A program made the position numbers and the translations under genes. From an uncultured Chlamydiae bacterium (lineage in GTDB: Bacteria; Chlamydiota; Chlamydiia; Chlamydiales; SM23-39), in the NCBI GenBank assembly GCA_903893545.1, contig CAITMJ010000021.1, positions 124,001 through 188,000 on the forward strand: a stretch of 64,000 nucleotides of DNA, in the 5' to 3' direction. Below, piece by piece: positions 49,761 through 58,531 of this stretch. The notes under the pieces were generated by a model that was not told the DNA's origin, did no database searches, and saw only the letters and a list, made by a program, of their open reading frames with translations. Within the stretch, counting starts at the first letter, position 1, and each line of letters opens with the position of its first letter.

Positions 49761-52277
49761 TTAAGCATTCTTTAGAAGCGATTCTACTCTGGAACGGAGA
49801 GGCTCTTTTGCCTCGCTTCTAATTTGCAGCAAAATCTCTTTTGCTTTTGTATGCAATAAATTTTCTTCAAAAAGGATCTCTGCTTCCAAATATTGCATAT
49901 AGTCGAGATAGATTTTAGACTGTTCTGGAAATTTTACGCGAGCTGCATGGTAATCTTTGGAGAGAAGGTCGTCTTGAGACTCAAAATCGGCCTTTATTTT
50001 CTGTAGAAGGCCATGCCTTTTTTCTGGATTTTTTTGACTTAAAAGGTCGATGTATTCAAGAGCTGCTTCTAGGTAAAGAGGCTCATGTTCTAACTTTTTT
50101 TGCAAAACGAGACTTTTTAGGCAGACGGCTGCTTTTTCAAAGGCTACTGGATCTTTAGAGGGGAGTTTCATGCGGATGCTCTCCAGGGCAGCCTCAGCGG
50201 AAAAGCGGTCTCGATAATGGCCGGAAGCGGCGACTTCATCAAAGAGTTTTTCAGCCTTTTCAAAAGCGTTAGATGCTCGATACATCTGGGCGAGCAGCAC
50301 TTTTGTTTCCTTCTCATTTGCCCAGACGGTTTGAGGCAAGGAGCGATATTGGGTATCGAGCCCTTCGAGGATGGTGATTGCATCGGAGGCATTTCCTAAA
50401 TCGCGATGGAGTTTTGCTAGTTTAAGAAGATATGGTTCAGCATCTTGCAGAGAATTTTTAGGAAGTTTAGAGAGGACTTCAAAAGCTTTCTTCGCCAATG
50501 AAGGGTCTTTTTCATAGCGTTTATAAAATTGGTCGGCGAGCCAAAAGATGTTCACAGGTTGCAGTTGGGCATTTTTTAAAAAAGCAGCATAGAGATGCTC
50601 GGAGGCTTCCACGAATTTATTTTGCTTGAGATAGGAATTGAATAATGCGACATGCTGTAGTTCAGCAGGAAGAAGGGACGCATTCAAAGAAAGAGCTTTT
50701 TCTGCCCATAGGCAAAAATTTTGTTCGTCGTTTTGAGTATCGCGGGCGTAAAAGGCAAAGAGAAGATTTGCGTTGCCCTGCAGAGGAAATATTGGAGCAT
50801 CGAGAAGCGGCGTTAAGATGTCCATGGTCTTTTTTTGATCCCCTTTTTCAAAATAAGCTTTTGCCAAATGAAATTGCCAATCGTTTCGCTCAGTCGAAGA
50901 GAAGAGATTTTCTTTTTGCAACATCTCTTCGAGATCGGAGATAAACTCTTGTTTTTGCTCGAGTTCAGAAGCCGCGGAAAGGCGAACGCGCCAGGCAAAG
51001 GCCGATAATTCGTGATTGGGAAATTCTTTTAAAAAGGAGATTGCAGCCTCTCGTGAAGAGGCCCACTTTTTGCTTAAAAGCTGAAGCTGCGCGAGTTCGA
51101 AAGAGGCATGAGGGCGATCGAAGAACGTGGAAAATTCCAAAAGGAGGGATTGGATTTGGGCGGTGGCTTCATCGATTTTCTCCTGTTTTTTCAGGAGAAG
51201 GGCGCGGCTAAAAAGAGCTTTTGGCATTTCTGGGTCAGTTTTGTTCAATCGTTCGATGGCCTGATCTAGCAGTGGCAAATCATCTGCGTGATAGGCGGCT
51301 TCCACAAGGTGAAGAAGCGCAGGGCGGACGCGATCTTCAGGGATATCTGAATGGAGAAAGGCGTTGAACTCCGATGCGGCCTCAGAATATTTTTTCAATT
51401 GGAGGTAACTTTGCCCAATAAAAAGATGGGCTAGTCCTTCTTTTTCAGAAGGGACCGACTGAACAAATTTTTCTCTGCCCCCGATGATTTCCTCATAGCG
51501 GCCTTGGTCGAAGTGGAGGACTAGCATGTTGTAAATTGCTTCTTTTGCAAGTATTCCCCTTTCTTGGCTTGCTAATTGACCAAAAGTTTGAAGGGCGAGA
51601 GTTTGGTCGTATTTTGATTGAATCAGGGCTGCTTGGAAGAGGTGTTCTTCGGGAGAATCAGTTTTTTTTGCTAAATCCAGGTAGATTTTCGATGCGGCTT
51701 CGTAATTTTTTAAAATGCACTGCAAGTGGGCAAAGGCGCCTGAAACTTCTTCGGAAAGTTCAGAGTGGGAAAGATTTTCGAAAAATGGCTTAGCCCTTTC
51801 TGCTAAGGCGGTAAGGGCTTGAGGATCTTTATCCGTACCTAGGGCTTGGCTATAGAGGGCAATCGCAAGCAGATAGGTCGCCTGGAGCCGATGCTCTGGA
51901 TTGCTCTCCTGTTTTTTTAAATAGGCTTCGCATTCATCTGCAAGGGTCGCATGCCATTCGAGATGGTAAAGGCACTGCATTCGATGCAAAAAAATTCGAT
52001 CGATCGTCGCAGGATCTTGAATTTGGGCGTAATAGTTGAGCGCGGTTTGATAATTTTTTTCACGAAGGAATAGATCTCCAAGAGCCGAAGAGAGGGTGTT
52101 TTTATAGGAACTTTCAGGAAATTCTTCGAGAAAGGACTCCATTTGGTTTTTGGCGATCTGGTATTCCCTCTCCTCCCAAAAATCGGCGATTCTGCGCAGG
52201 GCAAGAGCCTCTTCTTCTGGGATATCGGCAGCCAGGGCGCCTGCAAAAAATATAGCGAATATCAAAGAACGCATCAT
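49761..52277 (-). CDS. exported TPR-repeat protein
   Basis: 838 residues from ATG 52277. The frame is open further upstream but crosses the divergent transporter gene promoter, so I reject it. Signal peptide MMRSLIFAIFFAGALAADIP. The rest is a long helical repeat array of TPR type (YQIAKNQMESFLEEFPESSYKNTLS, EEIIGGREKFVQSVPSEKEGLAHLFIGQSYLQLKKYSEAASEF and similar). Periplasmic scaffold candidate; next to the VWA protein, with which it is co-oriented and adjacent, so the two may form one complex. No specific family recognised. Confidence 0.85.
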   Translation of the reverse strand: MMRSLIFAIFFAGALAADIPEEEALALRRIADFWEEREYQIAKNQMESFLEEFPESSYKNTLSSALGDLFLREKNYQTALNYYAQIQDPATIDRIFLHRMQCLYHLEWHATLADECEAYLKKQESNPEHRLQATYLLAIALYSQALGTDKDPQALTALAERAKPFFENLSHSELSEEVSGAFAHLQCILKNYEAASKIYLDLAKKTDSPEEHLFQAALIQSKYDQTLALQTFGQLASQERGILAKEAIYNMLVLHFDQGRYEEIIGGREKFVQSVPSEKEGLAHLFIGQSYLQLKKYSEAASEFNAFLHSDIPEDRVRPALLHLVEAAYHADDLPLLDQAIERLNKTDPEMPKALFSRALLLKKQEKIDEATAQIQSLLLEFSTFFDRPHASFELAQLQLLSKKWASSREAAISFLKEFPNHELSAFAWRVRLSAASELEQKQEFISDLEEMLQKENLFSSTERNDWQFHLAKAYFEKGDQKKTMDILTPLLDAPIFPLQGNANLLFAFYARDTQNDEQNFCLWAEKALSLNASLLPAELQHVALFNSYLKQNKFVEASEHLYAAFLKNAQLQPVNIFWLADQFYKRYEKDPSLAKKAFEVLSKLPKNSLQDAEPYLLKLAKLHRDLGNASDAITILEGLDTQYRSLPQTVWANEKETKVLLAQMYRASNAFEKAEKLFDEVAASGHYRDRFSAEAALESIRMKLPSKDPVAFEKAAVCLKSLVLQKKLEHEPLYLEAALEYIDLLSQKNPEKRHGLLQKIKADFESQDDLLSKDYHAARVKFPEQSKIYLDYMQYLEAEILFEENLLHTKAKEILLQIRSEAKEPLRSRVESLLKNA

Positions 52278-52350
52278 TTCACTCATTATACGATGATTTG
52301 TGTTTTTAACCAAAAACAAGTATGCTTTCCCCTTTTTAATTGGAGGATGT

Positions 52351-53268
52351 ATGGGATTGATGTCTGCCTTGCTTGCAGCACTTTTCATTGCGGGATCGAA
52401 TCTTTTAATGCGGCGAAGCATTGACTCTGGAGGAACGACAAAAGCCTTTTTAGTTATCCAAATGGCAGTGGCTTCTTTGATCGCCTGTTTGATGGGGCCG
52501 ATAAAAACTGGGTTTTATGCGATCAATCCTTCCATTGTGTTTTTGGGCCTTCTGACGGGGCTTTTTTTGGCGTTGATGCTTTATGTGCTGGGAAAAGCGC
52601 TTGAAAAAGGGCCTCCTGGTCTCACTTTTGCAGTCTTAAGTTCGGCGACCGTTATGCCTGGGATCGTCATGGCTCTTATTTTTGGTGTTGCGTTTGGATT
52701 TCACTATACGATTTGGCATGCGCTTGGATCTTGTCTAGTTTTGGCTGGCCTTTTTTGGGCAGGAAAGGGGTTACAAGGGATGCAGCATTTAAAAACTTGG
52801 GTGATTTTAGTCTCTTTTCTTTTCGTCCTCCATGTTTTGATCTTAGCTATTTATCAATGGCGAGCGATGCTTTTGCACTTCCCGAGCTCCTTGTTTTCTA
52901 AAGAAGATATTAAAAGTCAATGGTTTATGCCAATGCTCTACCTGGGAGCGACCATTGTCGAGCTTTTGATCTTTTTTAGCTCGGAACGGAGAAGGGTTTC
53001 TTTGAGGGAATGGGTTTATGGATGTGGGGCTGGGGTTGCAAACTGCCTTTGCACGTTTTTTCTGATTCAGGCGACGGAACTGGCAAAAGGTCTTGAAAAT
53101 GCTGTGATTTTCCCTCTTTTTTCCATTGGAACGATTCTTTTTTCCAATCTATGGGGACAGCATCTATATCAAGAAAAAGTCAACTGGCGCGCATGCCAGA
53201 TTTGCGCTTGCGGAATTATCATCGGAACTGTGGACTGGAAAATTTTTAGCTCAGCAATCGGATTTTAA
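52351..53268 (+). CDS. EamA/DMT-superfamily transporter
   Basis: 305 residues, about 10 membrane segments, from ATG 52351 with a GGAGG site. Begins MGLMSALLAALFIAGSNLLMRRSID; two internally similar halves of five segments, as in EamA proteins. Substrate unknown; related proteins export amino acids or metabolites. Only 73 bp separate its start from the divergent TPR gene start, so that stretch must hold both promoters. Its end overlaps the convergent MFS gene by 23 bp. Confidence 0.8.
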   Translation: MGLMSALLAALFIAGSNLLMRRSIDSGGTTKAFLVIQMAVASLIACLMGPIKTGFYAINPSIVFLGLLTGLFLALMLYVLGKALEKGPPGLTFAVLSSATVMPGIVMALIFGVAFGFHYTIWHALGSCLVLAGLFWAGKGLQGMQHLKTWVILVSFLFVLHVLILAIYQWRAMLLHFPSSLFSKEDIKSQWFMPMLYLGATIVELLIFFSSERRRVSLREWVYGCGAGVANCLCTFFLIQATELAKGLENAVIFPLFSIGTILFSNLWGQHLYQEKVNWRACQICACGIIIGTVDWKIFSSAIGF

Positions 53269-54481
53269 CGAGACCTTTTTTGCGCATGGCCAGAGGGAGA
53301 AGGGCCCCGCTGATCAAGAAAAGTCCGGCCGAGAAGAGGATCAAAGTGCCGACTAAATTGGATGGGAAAATGGATAAAACCCATGCTGCGAGCATTTGAC
53401 AAGCTCCATTGGTAGCATTGATCAATCCAAAAACCTTGCCTTGGCTTTGGTCGTTTGTGCGATCGGAGAGCATTGTTTGGTATGCGGGATAAATAAGCGC
53501 TTCGGTAATGGCTGGGATGGCTAGATAAATCCAGAGCTCTACAATTTTTTCTGCCCCGAAAAGAGAAAAAAGCCCGAAAGATCCAAGGATTTGCATCCAG
53601 AAAAGGATTTTTCTTGCGCGATAGCGATGCAAGATCCATGCAGTGCCGAGAATTCCTCCCAATGTAAAGCAAAGAGCGCTATAGCTATTGAAAATGGCTA
53701 CTTCGGCATGGGTGAGATTGAATTTTTGGATGAGGAAATAAGAAATAGAGACGATCACTAAATACCATCCAAGTAGGTTGAGGAGAAATAAAGCAAAGAG
53801 GCGTTCGCGGAAAGCAAGAAAGTAGAGCTGACCGATTTCGCGAATGAATTTAGTCGTCGAAAAATGGTTTGTATTGGGGCGATAGGGGTCTTCAAAGAAA
53901 AAATAGGTGCAAAAAAGAGAGAGCCCAAAAGCTGCACTGGCCAAAAGGCTCGGCCAAATGAATCCTCCGTTATCTACAAAGGATTTTTTCAAAAGAAGGC
54001 TGCCAAGATAAGGTCCCAGGATCCAGGCCAGGCCCCCGAGAACAGAAAGGAATGCGAGTCTTTGGCTTTTTGTTCCGGTATCGATTTCGGCGATCGCAGC
54101 TTGCGCAAGCGCCTGTTTGCCTGCGAAAAACCCCGCTAAAACTTGTCCTAAAAGAAATGTTAGAAACCAGCCATTCCACAGGCTAATGGCAGAGATTCCA
54201 AAGCTGATTACTGAGCCAAGTAATCCTCCAATGAGAACTTTTCTTCGCCCAAGAAGATCAGAAAGATCTCCTAAAATCGGAGAACCGATCATTTCGCCGA
54301 CGGGGAAACAGGCAACGGCAATCCCGAGAGCAAGTGGAGTATTCCAATAGAGAGTTTTGAAAGGGCTGAGGTCTGTTCCGATATAAATCGCAAGAAACGC
54401 GATGGAGGCTCCCCAACTGAAATAATCAGCGAAGTAAGCGAGGTAGAGGCTAAAGAGCGAACGTCTTTGAGCCGGATTCAT
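53246..54481 (-). CDS. MFS transporter
   Basis: 411 residues, about 12 membrane segments. Motif A is GDLSDLLGRRK, followed by TFLLGQVLAGFFAGKQALAQAAIAEI. Close in plan to the MFS at 3028-4263: similar N-termini (LAYFADYFSWG here, [11 protein letters not shown] there), same length of 411 residues. Substrate unknown. It has no adaptor partner here. Overlaps the EamA gene tail by 23 bp on opposite strands. Confidence 0.85.
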   Translation of the reverse strand: MNPAQRRSLFSLYLAYFADYFSWGASIAFLAIYIGTDLSPFKTLYWNTPLALGIAVACFPVGEMIGSPILGDLSDLLGRRKVLIGGLLGSVISFGISAISLWNGWFLTFLLGQVLAGFFAGKQALAQAAIAEIDTGTKSQRLAFLSVLGGLAWILGPYLGSLLLKKSFVDNGGFIWPSLLASAAFGLSLFCTYFFFEDPYRPNTNHFSTTKFIREIGQLYFLAFRERLFALFLLNLLGWYLVIVSISYFLIQKFNLTHAEVAIFNSYSALCFTLGGILGTAWILHRYRARKILFWMQILGSFGLFSLFGAEKIVELWIYLAIPAITEALIYPAYQTMLSDRTNDQSQGKVFGLINATNGACQMLAAWVLSIFPSNLVGTLILFSAGLFLISGALLPLAMRKKGLVKIRLLS

Positions 54482-54608
54482 GCAAAATGTTATATCTCCC
54501 GTTATCGTTAAGCTACTAAGCTTAAGTTCAAGGTCTGTTTTCTGAAAAGACTTTTTTTCTCCTTTCTTTCCTATTCGCGCGAAATGCCAATTCTGTCAAT
54601 TATTTTTT

Positions 54609-55643
54609 TTAAAAAGAAAGATGCTCAGATTTAACTGTACGGCCATAGGCGGAAATAAGATCCTCTGCTTTTTTGAAATTCGCTTTTTTCAATTCCTCAT
54701 AGATTTGAAGTCCTTTTGCATTCAACCCTTGTTGGAAGTAGAGAGAGCCAAGGCGAAAGGTGGTTTCCATGTCTTGAGGTTTGAGTTTCAGGAGCATTTC
54801 TACTTCTCGGGTTTCTTCTTCGAGTAAGTTGAGATTGCGGTATCCGGCGGCTAATTGTTCGTGAACCCAAGGATCGTTGGGGGCATAGTGGCTTAAGATT
54901 TGAAATTCTTCAATGGCTAATGAGGCAGCAATTTTGAATTTTTCATCAAAAGCTTCTGCATGTTTTCGATAAAGGCTCGTTGGTTCGCCTTCTTTGGGCT
55001 CTTTATAGATTTGAGATAAGGCGATATAACTGGCAGCCAAAGATGCATGGACTTCGAGATCGGTTGGGGTCGATCGAATCTGTTCTAGATGCTCTTCAAT
55101 GGCGGTATGTAAAAGAAGTTGTTTGAATCGAAACACATCGCGGCCGTAGCAATAGGCGGAAAAACTGGAGATGAGGCGAGAGAGCGCTGGGAAAAAATCG
55201 GGGAATTGGATGAGGCGGTACTCATAATCTTGCAAATATTGAGACAGCTTAAGGAGTGTTTCAGAAAGAGAAAGATGGTGGATCGTGATCCCTGATGGAA
55301 GGCCTAAGCTGGTTCGGCAGGAAGCGATGAATTGCTGAATGATTGCATTCAATTGGTCTGGTTTTTTGGCCTGATAATAGAAAAGAAGCACGAGATAAGA
55401 AAAAAGAGTGAGAAAAAGAGCTCCTAAAACGAGAGCCAAAAGAGCGGATCCCGTTAAAATGGGAAGGAAAAAACAAAACAGGGAAACTTCGATGATTGTA
55501 AGAAGAGCAAATAATAAATTAAACCGGACAAAGGAGCGGGAACATGCTTGAAAGTTCGCCAGAACAGTTCGATAGTGTTGTGGTAATTTTTGCTGATAGT
55601 GGTCGCTATCGAATTGAAATTCATTGTCTAGTTGCGTTGACAT
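54609..55643 (-). CDS. membrane protein with a TPR-like C-terminal domain
   Basis: 344 residues from ATG 55643. A pair of membrane segments (LFALLTIIEVSLFCFFLPIL and ALVLGALFLTLFSYLVLLFYY, about 45-90) is followed by a helical cytosolic or periplasmic domain; the C-terminal 130 residues contain TPR-like units (EEFQILSHYAPNDPWVHEQLAAGYRNLNLLEEETREVEMLLKLKPQ, FRLGSLYFQQGLNAKGLQIYEELKKANF). I have seen a protein of this style in Chlamydia genomes but cannot name it. Possibly co-transcribed with genes downstream on the minus strand. Confidence 0.7.
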   Translation of the reverse strand: MSTQLDNEFQFDSDHYQQKLPQHYRTVLANFQACSRSFVRFNLLFALLTIIEVSLFCFFLPILTGSALLALVLGALFLTLFSYLVLLFYYQAKKPDQLNAIIQQFIASCRTSLGLPSGITIHHLSLSETLLKLSQYLQDYEYRLIQFPDFFPALSRLISSFSAYCYGRDVFRFKQLLLHTAIEEHLEQIRSTPTDLEVHASLAASYIALSQIYKEPKEGEPTSLYRKHAEAFDEKFKIAASLAIEEFQILSHYAPNDPWVHEQLAAGYRNLNLLEEETREVEMLLKLKPQDMETTFRLGSLYFQQGLNAKGLQIYEELKKANFKKAEDLISAYGRTVKSEHLSF

Positions 55644-55760
55644 AGTATGGCCATTTTTTTGGGGAGTTGTCCACGAGAGTCGTCGAAGCTTTGAGTTCAT
55701 GGACAGCCTCTAATAGCCATATCGTTTAAGCGGTTTTCTTTTATATAGCAACATGTTTTT

Positions 55761-56255
55761 TCACTGCCCAGTAGCTACCATGTAATCGATGACCTTTTGG
55801 TGAATGCCGGCGTCTTGCAATCTGCGGATTTGAGATTGGCTTAAATTGTAAGAACTCCCCGTATCGCGGATGTACTGGATGATGGCATTGTCATCGACTC
55901 CACCTTGGCTTAGCTTGATTACATCATTGATAGTGAGAGGCTCTCCTCGATCCATCCGAGCGATTGTGCGTGGGCTCGATTTTTCCATGGTCTTGCGGTC
56001 CTGATCGTCGAGATAGGCTCCGATAAGGCCTCCTCCAAGAGCGCCCACGGCGCCGCCGATTAAAGCTCCTTGGCCTCCTGCGATAAGGCTTCCAGCGCCC
56101 GCTCCTGCAATCGTGCCAGCAATGACTCCCGTCCCCGTATTGGTTGTGCAGTTGGAGAATGCAAAAAAGAAGGCAGCGAGAATTAAAAGCTTAAAACTCT
56201 GTTTTTTAATAGAGCCAAAAACAGCTGGCTCCTTACTTTGGAGACTTTCTCTCAT
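55761..56255 (-). CDS. glycine-zipper lipoprotein
   Basis: 164 residues. N-terminus with a lipobox FSNC (Cys about 36). The mature N-terminal part is a glycine zipper (GVIAGTIAGAGAGSLIAGGQGALIGGAVGALGGGLIGAYLDD), typical of membrane-embedded or pore-like small lipoproteins such as the OmpA-like or SlyB/PcpC group. A C-terminal globular part (LTINDVIKLSQGGVDDNAIIQYIRDTG...IHQKVIDYMVATGQ) has a short helical repeat. A GAGGTG site precedes ATG 56255, and a long inverted repeat covers it (see 56263-56319). Follows the regulator gene by 71 bp. Confidence 0.8.
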   Translation of the reverse strand: MRESLQSKEPAVFGSIKKQSFKLLILAAFFFAFSNCTTNTGTGVIAGTIAGAGAGSLIAGGQGALIGGAVGALGGGLIGAYLDDQDRKTMEKSSPRTIARMDRGEPLTINDVIKLSQGGVDDNAIIQYIRDTGSSYNLSQSQIRRLQDAGIHQKVIDYMVATGQ

Positions 56256-56262
56256 AGATACA

Positions 56263-56319
56263 CCTCAGGATATATACTGGTAATTAGTATTAACTACCAT
56301 TAAAGTCCATATCCTGAGG
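56263..56319 (-). promoter_or_regulatory. long hairpin sequestering the ribosome site of the glycine-zipper lipoprotein gene
   Basis: Outer arms are perfect 11-nt complements (CCTCAGGATAT at 56263-56273 and ATATCCTGAGG at 56309-56319), 35 nt apart, with an inner hairpin TGGTAGTTA / TAATTACCA (one G-U pair) around ATAC. In the minus-strand transcript the 3' arm contains most of the ribosome site (UGAGGUG) lying 5 nt before the AUG at 56255. No U-run follows, so this is not a terminator. Confidence 0.6.
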
Positions 56320-56326
56320 AATATTC

Positions 56327-57034
56327 TTAAATTTCAGCGAATACGAGATCTTCCCGGAATCGATATCCGATGCCCCGAACTGTCTCAATCCAATCAAAAG
56401 TAGGACCGAGTTTTTTGCGAAGGGAGGCAATGTGGACGTCGATATTGCGGTCGACGATAAAGGCATCGTCATTATTGATGTCGTCGAGGAGCTGGTTTCG
56501 GGTTAAAACCTTGCCTCTATTTGTGATCAGACGGCGAAGGATGCCAAATTCTGAAAGGGTTAAAGGGATGGCCTTGTCTCCCTTTTTTAGAATATAGCGA
56601 TCGATTTCGAGAATAAAATCGCTGAATTTAACGGATCGGGCTACCTTTTCTGGCTCTTTCCCGCGGCGGAACACAGCTTTAATGCGGGAAAAGAGTACTT
56701 TTGGAGAAAACGGTTTTGAAACGTAGTCATCAGCCCCTAATTCGAGCCCCAAAACGACGTCGAGCTCTTCCCCTCTTGCGGAGAGGATAATAACAGGGAT
56801 TCCTTTGAGTTCTGGATTTCCCTTCATTTTTCGGCAGATGTCGAGCCCATTTTCTCCGGGGAGCATAATGTCGAGGATCACTAAGTCCGGTTTTTCTCGT
56901 TCGATTGCACGATATCCATTGATGCCATCTACCTCAACATGGAGTTTATAGCCGGAAAGTTCTGCTTGCAGCTTGAGAAGTGCGGCGATGTCTTCTTCAT
57001 CCTCAATCAGAAGGATTCGTTTTTTTTGTGTCAT
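56327..57034 (-). CDS. OmpR/PhoB-type response regulator
   Basis: 235 residues. The receiver domain has the normal acidic pair (LLIEDEED), phospho-acceptor Asp (VILDIMLPG, about 53), Ser/Thr (ILSARG) and Lys (YVSKPFSP), so phosphorylation is possible. The winged-helix output domain (about 135-230) has RVLTRNQLLDDI...VDRNIDVHIASLRKKLGP...TVRGIGYRF. In Chlamydiaceae the corresponding orphan regulator ChxR lacks the receiver Asp, so this protein could be an active relative. No histidine kinase gene is in the window. It sits directly upstream of the lipoprotein gene and its hairpin. Confidence 0.87.
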   Translation of the reverse strand: MTQKKRILLIEDEEDIAALLKLQAELSGYKLHVEVDGINGYRAIEREKPDLVILDIMLPGENGLDICRKMKGNPELKGIPVIILSARGEELDVVLGLELGADDYVSKPFSPKVLFSRIKAVFRRGKEPEKVARSVKFSDFILEIDRYILKKGDKAIPLTLSEFGILRRLITNRGKVLTRNQLLDDINNDDAFIVDRNIDVHIASLRKKLGPTFDWIETVRGIGYRFREDLVFAEI

Positions 57035-57090
57035 TTTTCGGTCCCTAGGGTTTCACAAATCACCTGGAAATATTTTCATAAAATCTTGTT

Positions 57091-57879
57091 TTAGACAAGC
57101 TCAACTTTTTCGATCGGGAATGGAAAAAAAATTTTAGCTAGGCGGCGAAACTTTTCAGGGTCATCTGATGCGAAAAAACGATAGATTGGAGAAGAGGTGC
57201 TTGGGTTTAAAAGATTCCGCTCTTTGAGGAGCTGTGCGGCCATCTGAGCAGTACTGTGGGCAGGCTCGATGAGGCGTACTTCAGTTCCTAAAACCTCTTG
57301 AATCACAGTAGAAAGAAGGGGGTAATGGGTGCAAGCGAGGAGTGCAACATCGATTCCAGTTCCTTTTAGGGAAGAGAGATAATACTCGGCGATAAGCTTT
57401 GCCGCTGCATGGTTTTGAAGCCCTTCTTCTACGAAAGGGACGAATAAAGGGCAGGCAATGGGATACACGTGGAGTTTTTCTGCCTGTAGAAGGGTTTGAA
57501 AGGTGCCTGAGGCAATGGTGCTTGCAGTCGCTAGAACTGCAACGCGCTTGGTTCGGGTGGCTTGGAGGAGGTCGCAAAATCCAGGATCTCTAACACCTAA
57601 TACAGGGATCGGAAGCAATGTTTGTAGAATATCGATCGCGTGTGCGCATGCGGTATGGCAGGAAATGATCAGGAGTTTAATTTTCTGCCGCATTAAAAAA
57701 TTGGCATTTTCTATAGCAAAACGAATGATGGCAGAGGGCGATTTGTTCCCGTAAGGAAGGTGTGCCGTGTCGCCGAGATAAAGGATGTGCTCATTGGGAA
57801 GAGCTTTGACGACTTCGCTCATGACAGTGAGTCCTCCAACGCCGGAATCGAAAAGACCGATGGGGTTAGAGCTGTCCAT
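57091..57879 (-). CDS. murI: glutamate racemase
   Basis: 262 residues. Makes D-glutamate for peptidoglycan stem peptides. GLFDSGVGGLTV at the start, YLGDTAHLPYGNKS, the first catalytic Cys in LIISCHTACAHA (usually CNTASA; here N to H), and the second in ALLACTHYPLL are present. Chlamydiaceae have no murI as far as I know, whereas environmental chlamydiae do. Starts inside the end of the LysM gene (14-bp overlap), so it belongs to the Tol-Pal run. Confidence 0.93.
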   Translation of the reverse strand: MDSSNPIGLFDSGVGGLTVMSEVVKALPNEHILYLGDTAHLPYGNKSPSAIIRFAIENANFLMRQKIKLLIISCHTACAHAIDILQTLLPIPVLGVRDPGFCDLLQATRTKRVAVLATASTIASGTFQTLLQAEKLHVYPIACPLFVPFVEEGLQNHAAAKLIAEYYLSSLKGTGIDVALLACTHYPLLSTVIQEVLGTEVRLIEPAHSTAQMAAQLLKERNLLNPSTSSPIYRFFASDDPEKFRRLAKIFFPFPIEKVELV

Positions 57880-58531
57880 CGGGAATTTTTAGTTCTTGTC
57901 CGACTACGATGAGATCTTGCTCTAAGCTGTTGAGTTTTTTAATTTTTTCCACGGAAGTAAGGTGTAACTTGGCAATTTTTTCAAGAGAATCGCCGGGGCG
58001 GACTTTGTAAATTTTAGCAACGTCGGTTTTTTTAATTGCTTTTCCTAAGGCTTCTATATTGTTTTTCAACTTACCTAGCTCTTCAAAACGGCGCTGGCCT
58101 ATGGCAAGATCACTCTCTAGCTCTTCGATTCTTGTTTTGAATTGCGTCAATGCTGCTGACGTTTCTTTCGCATGGGAGGTCAAATGGAGTAGTTCTTCCG
58201 ATTCTGTATGCCGAGTTGTTTCAGCAGAGGCCCATTTTTTTTCGAGTGTTTGGAGTCCAAGCACAAGTTGCTGGAGTTTTTCACATTGTTTTGCAAAATC
58301 CTGCTCTTTGAAGGCTGTGAGCGTATTTTCGTAGTGCTTAATACGGCCGCTAAGAATTTGCAGTTCTGTCTGGAAGCAATGGATGTCGTAGCGCAAATCG
58401 TCGAGATTGGTTTGGACTTCGTGCACAGTGAGCTCAAGCTGATGTTTCTCATCATGGGCGGAGCTGGTCAGTGGAGAACATCCAGAAAAAAGCAGTGCAA
58501 AAGCAGCTATACCGAGATTATTTTTTTTCAT
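57866..58531 (-). CDS. LysM-domain coiled-coil lipoprotein
   Basis: 221 residues from ATG 58531. Signal peptide with lipobox FSGC (Cys 17). A long coiled coil (about 25-160; VHEVQTNLDDLRYDIHCFQTELQIL, FKTRIEELESDLAIGQRRFEELGKL) leads to a C-terminal LysM domain (YKVRPGDSLEKIAKLHLTSVEKIKKLNSL...IVVGQELKIP) that binds peptidoglycan glycan strands. In Chlamydia a LysM protein also follows pal. Likely links the outer membrane or the division site to the cell wall. The earlier in-frame starts lie inside pal. Overlaps pal by 14 bp. Confidence 0.88.
   Translation of the reverse strand: MKKNNLGIAAFALLFSGCSPLTSSAHDEKHQLELTVHEVQTNLDDLRYDIHCFQTELQILSGRIKHYENTLTAFKEQDFAKQCEKLQQLVLGLQTLEKKWASAETTRHTESEELLHLTSHAKETSAALTQFKTRIEELESDLAIGQRRFEELGKLKNNIEALGKAIKKTDVAKIYKVRPGDSLEKIAKLHLTSVEKIKKLNSLEQDLIVVGQELKIPDGQL

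Noticed and set aside
49761..52421. Longer start of the exported TPR protein (52421)
   Set aside because: The extension crosses the start and ribosome site of the divergent transporter and lacks a signal peptide at its N-terminus.
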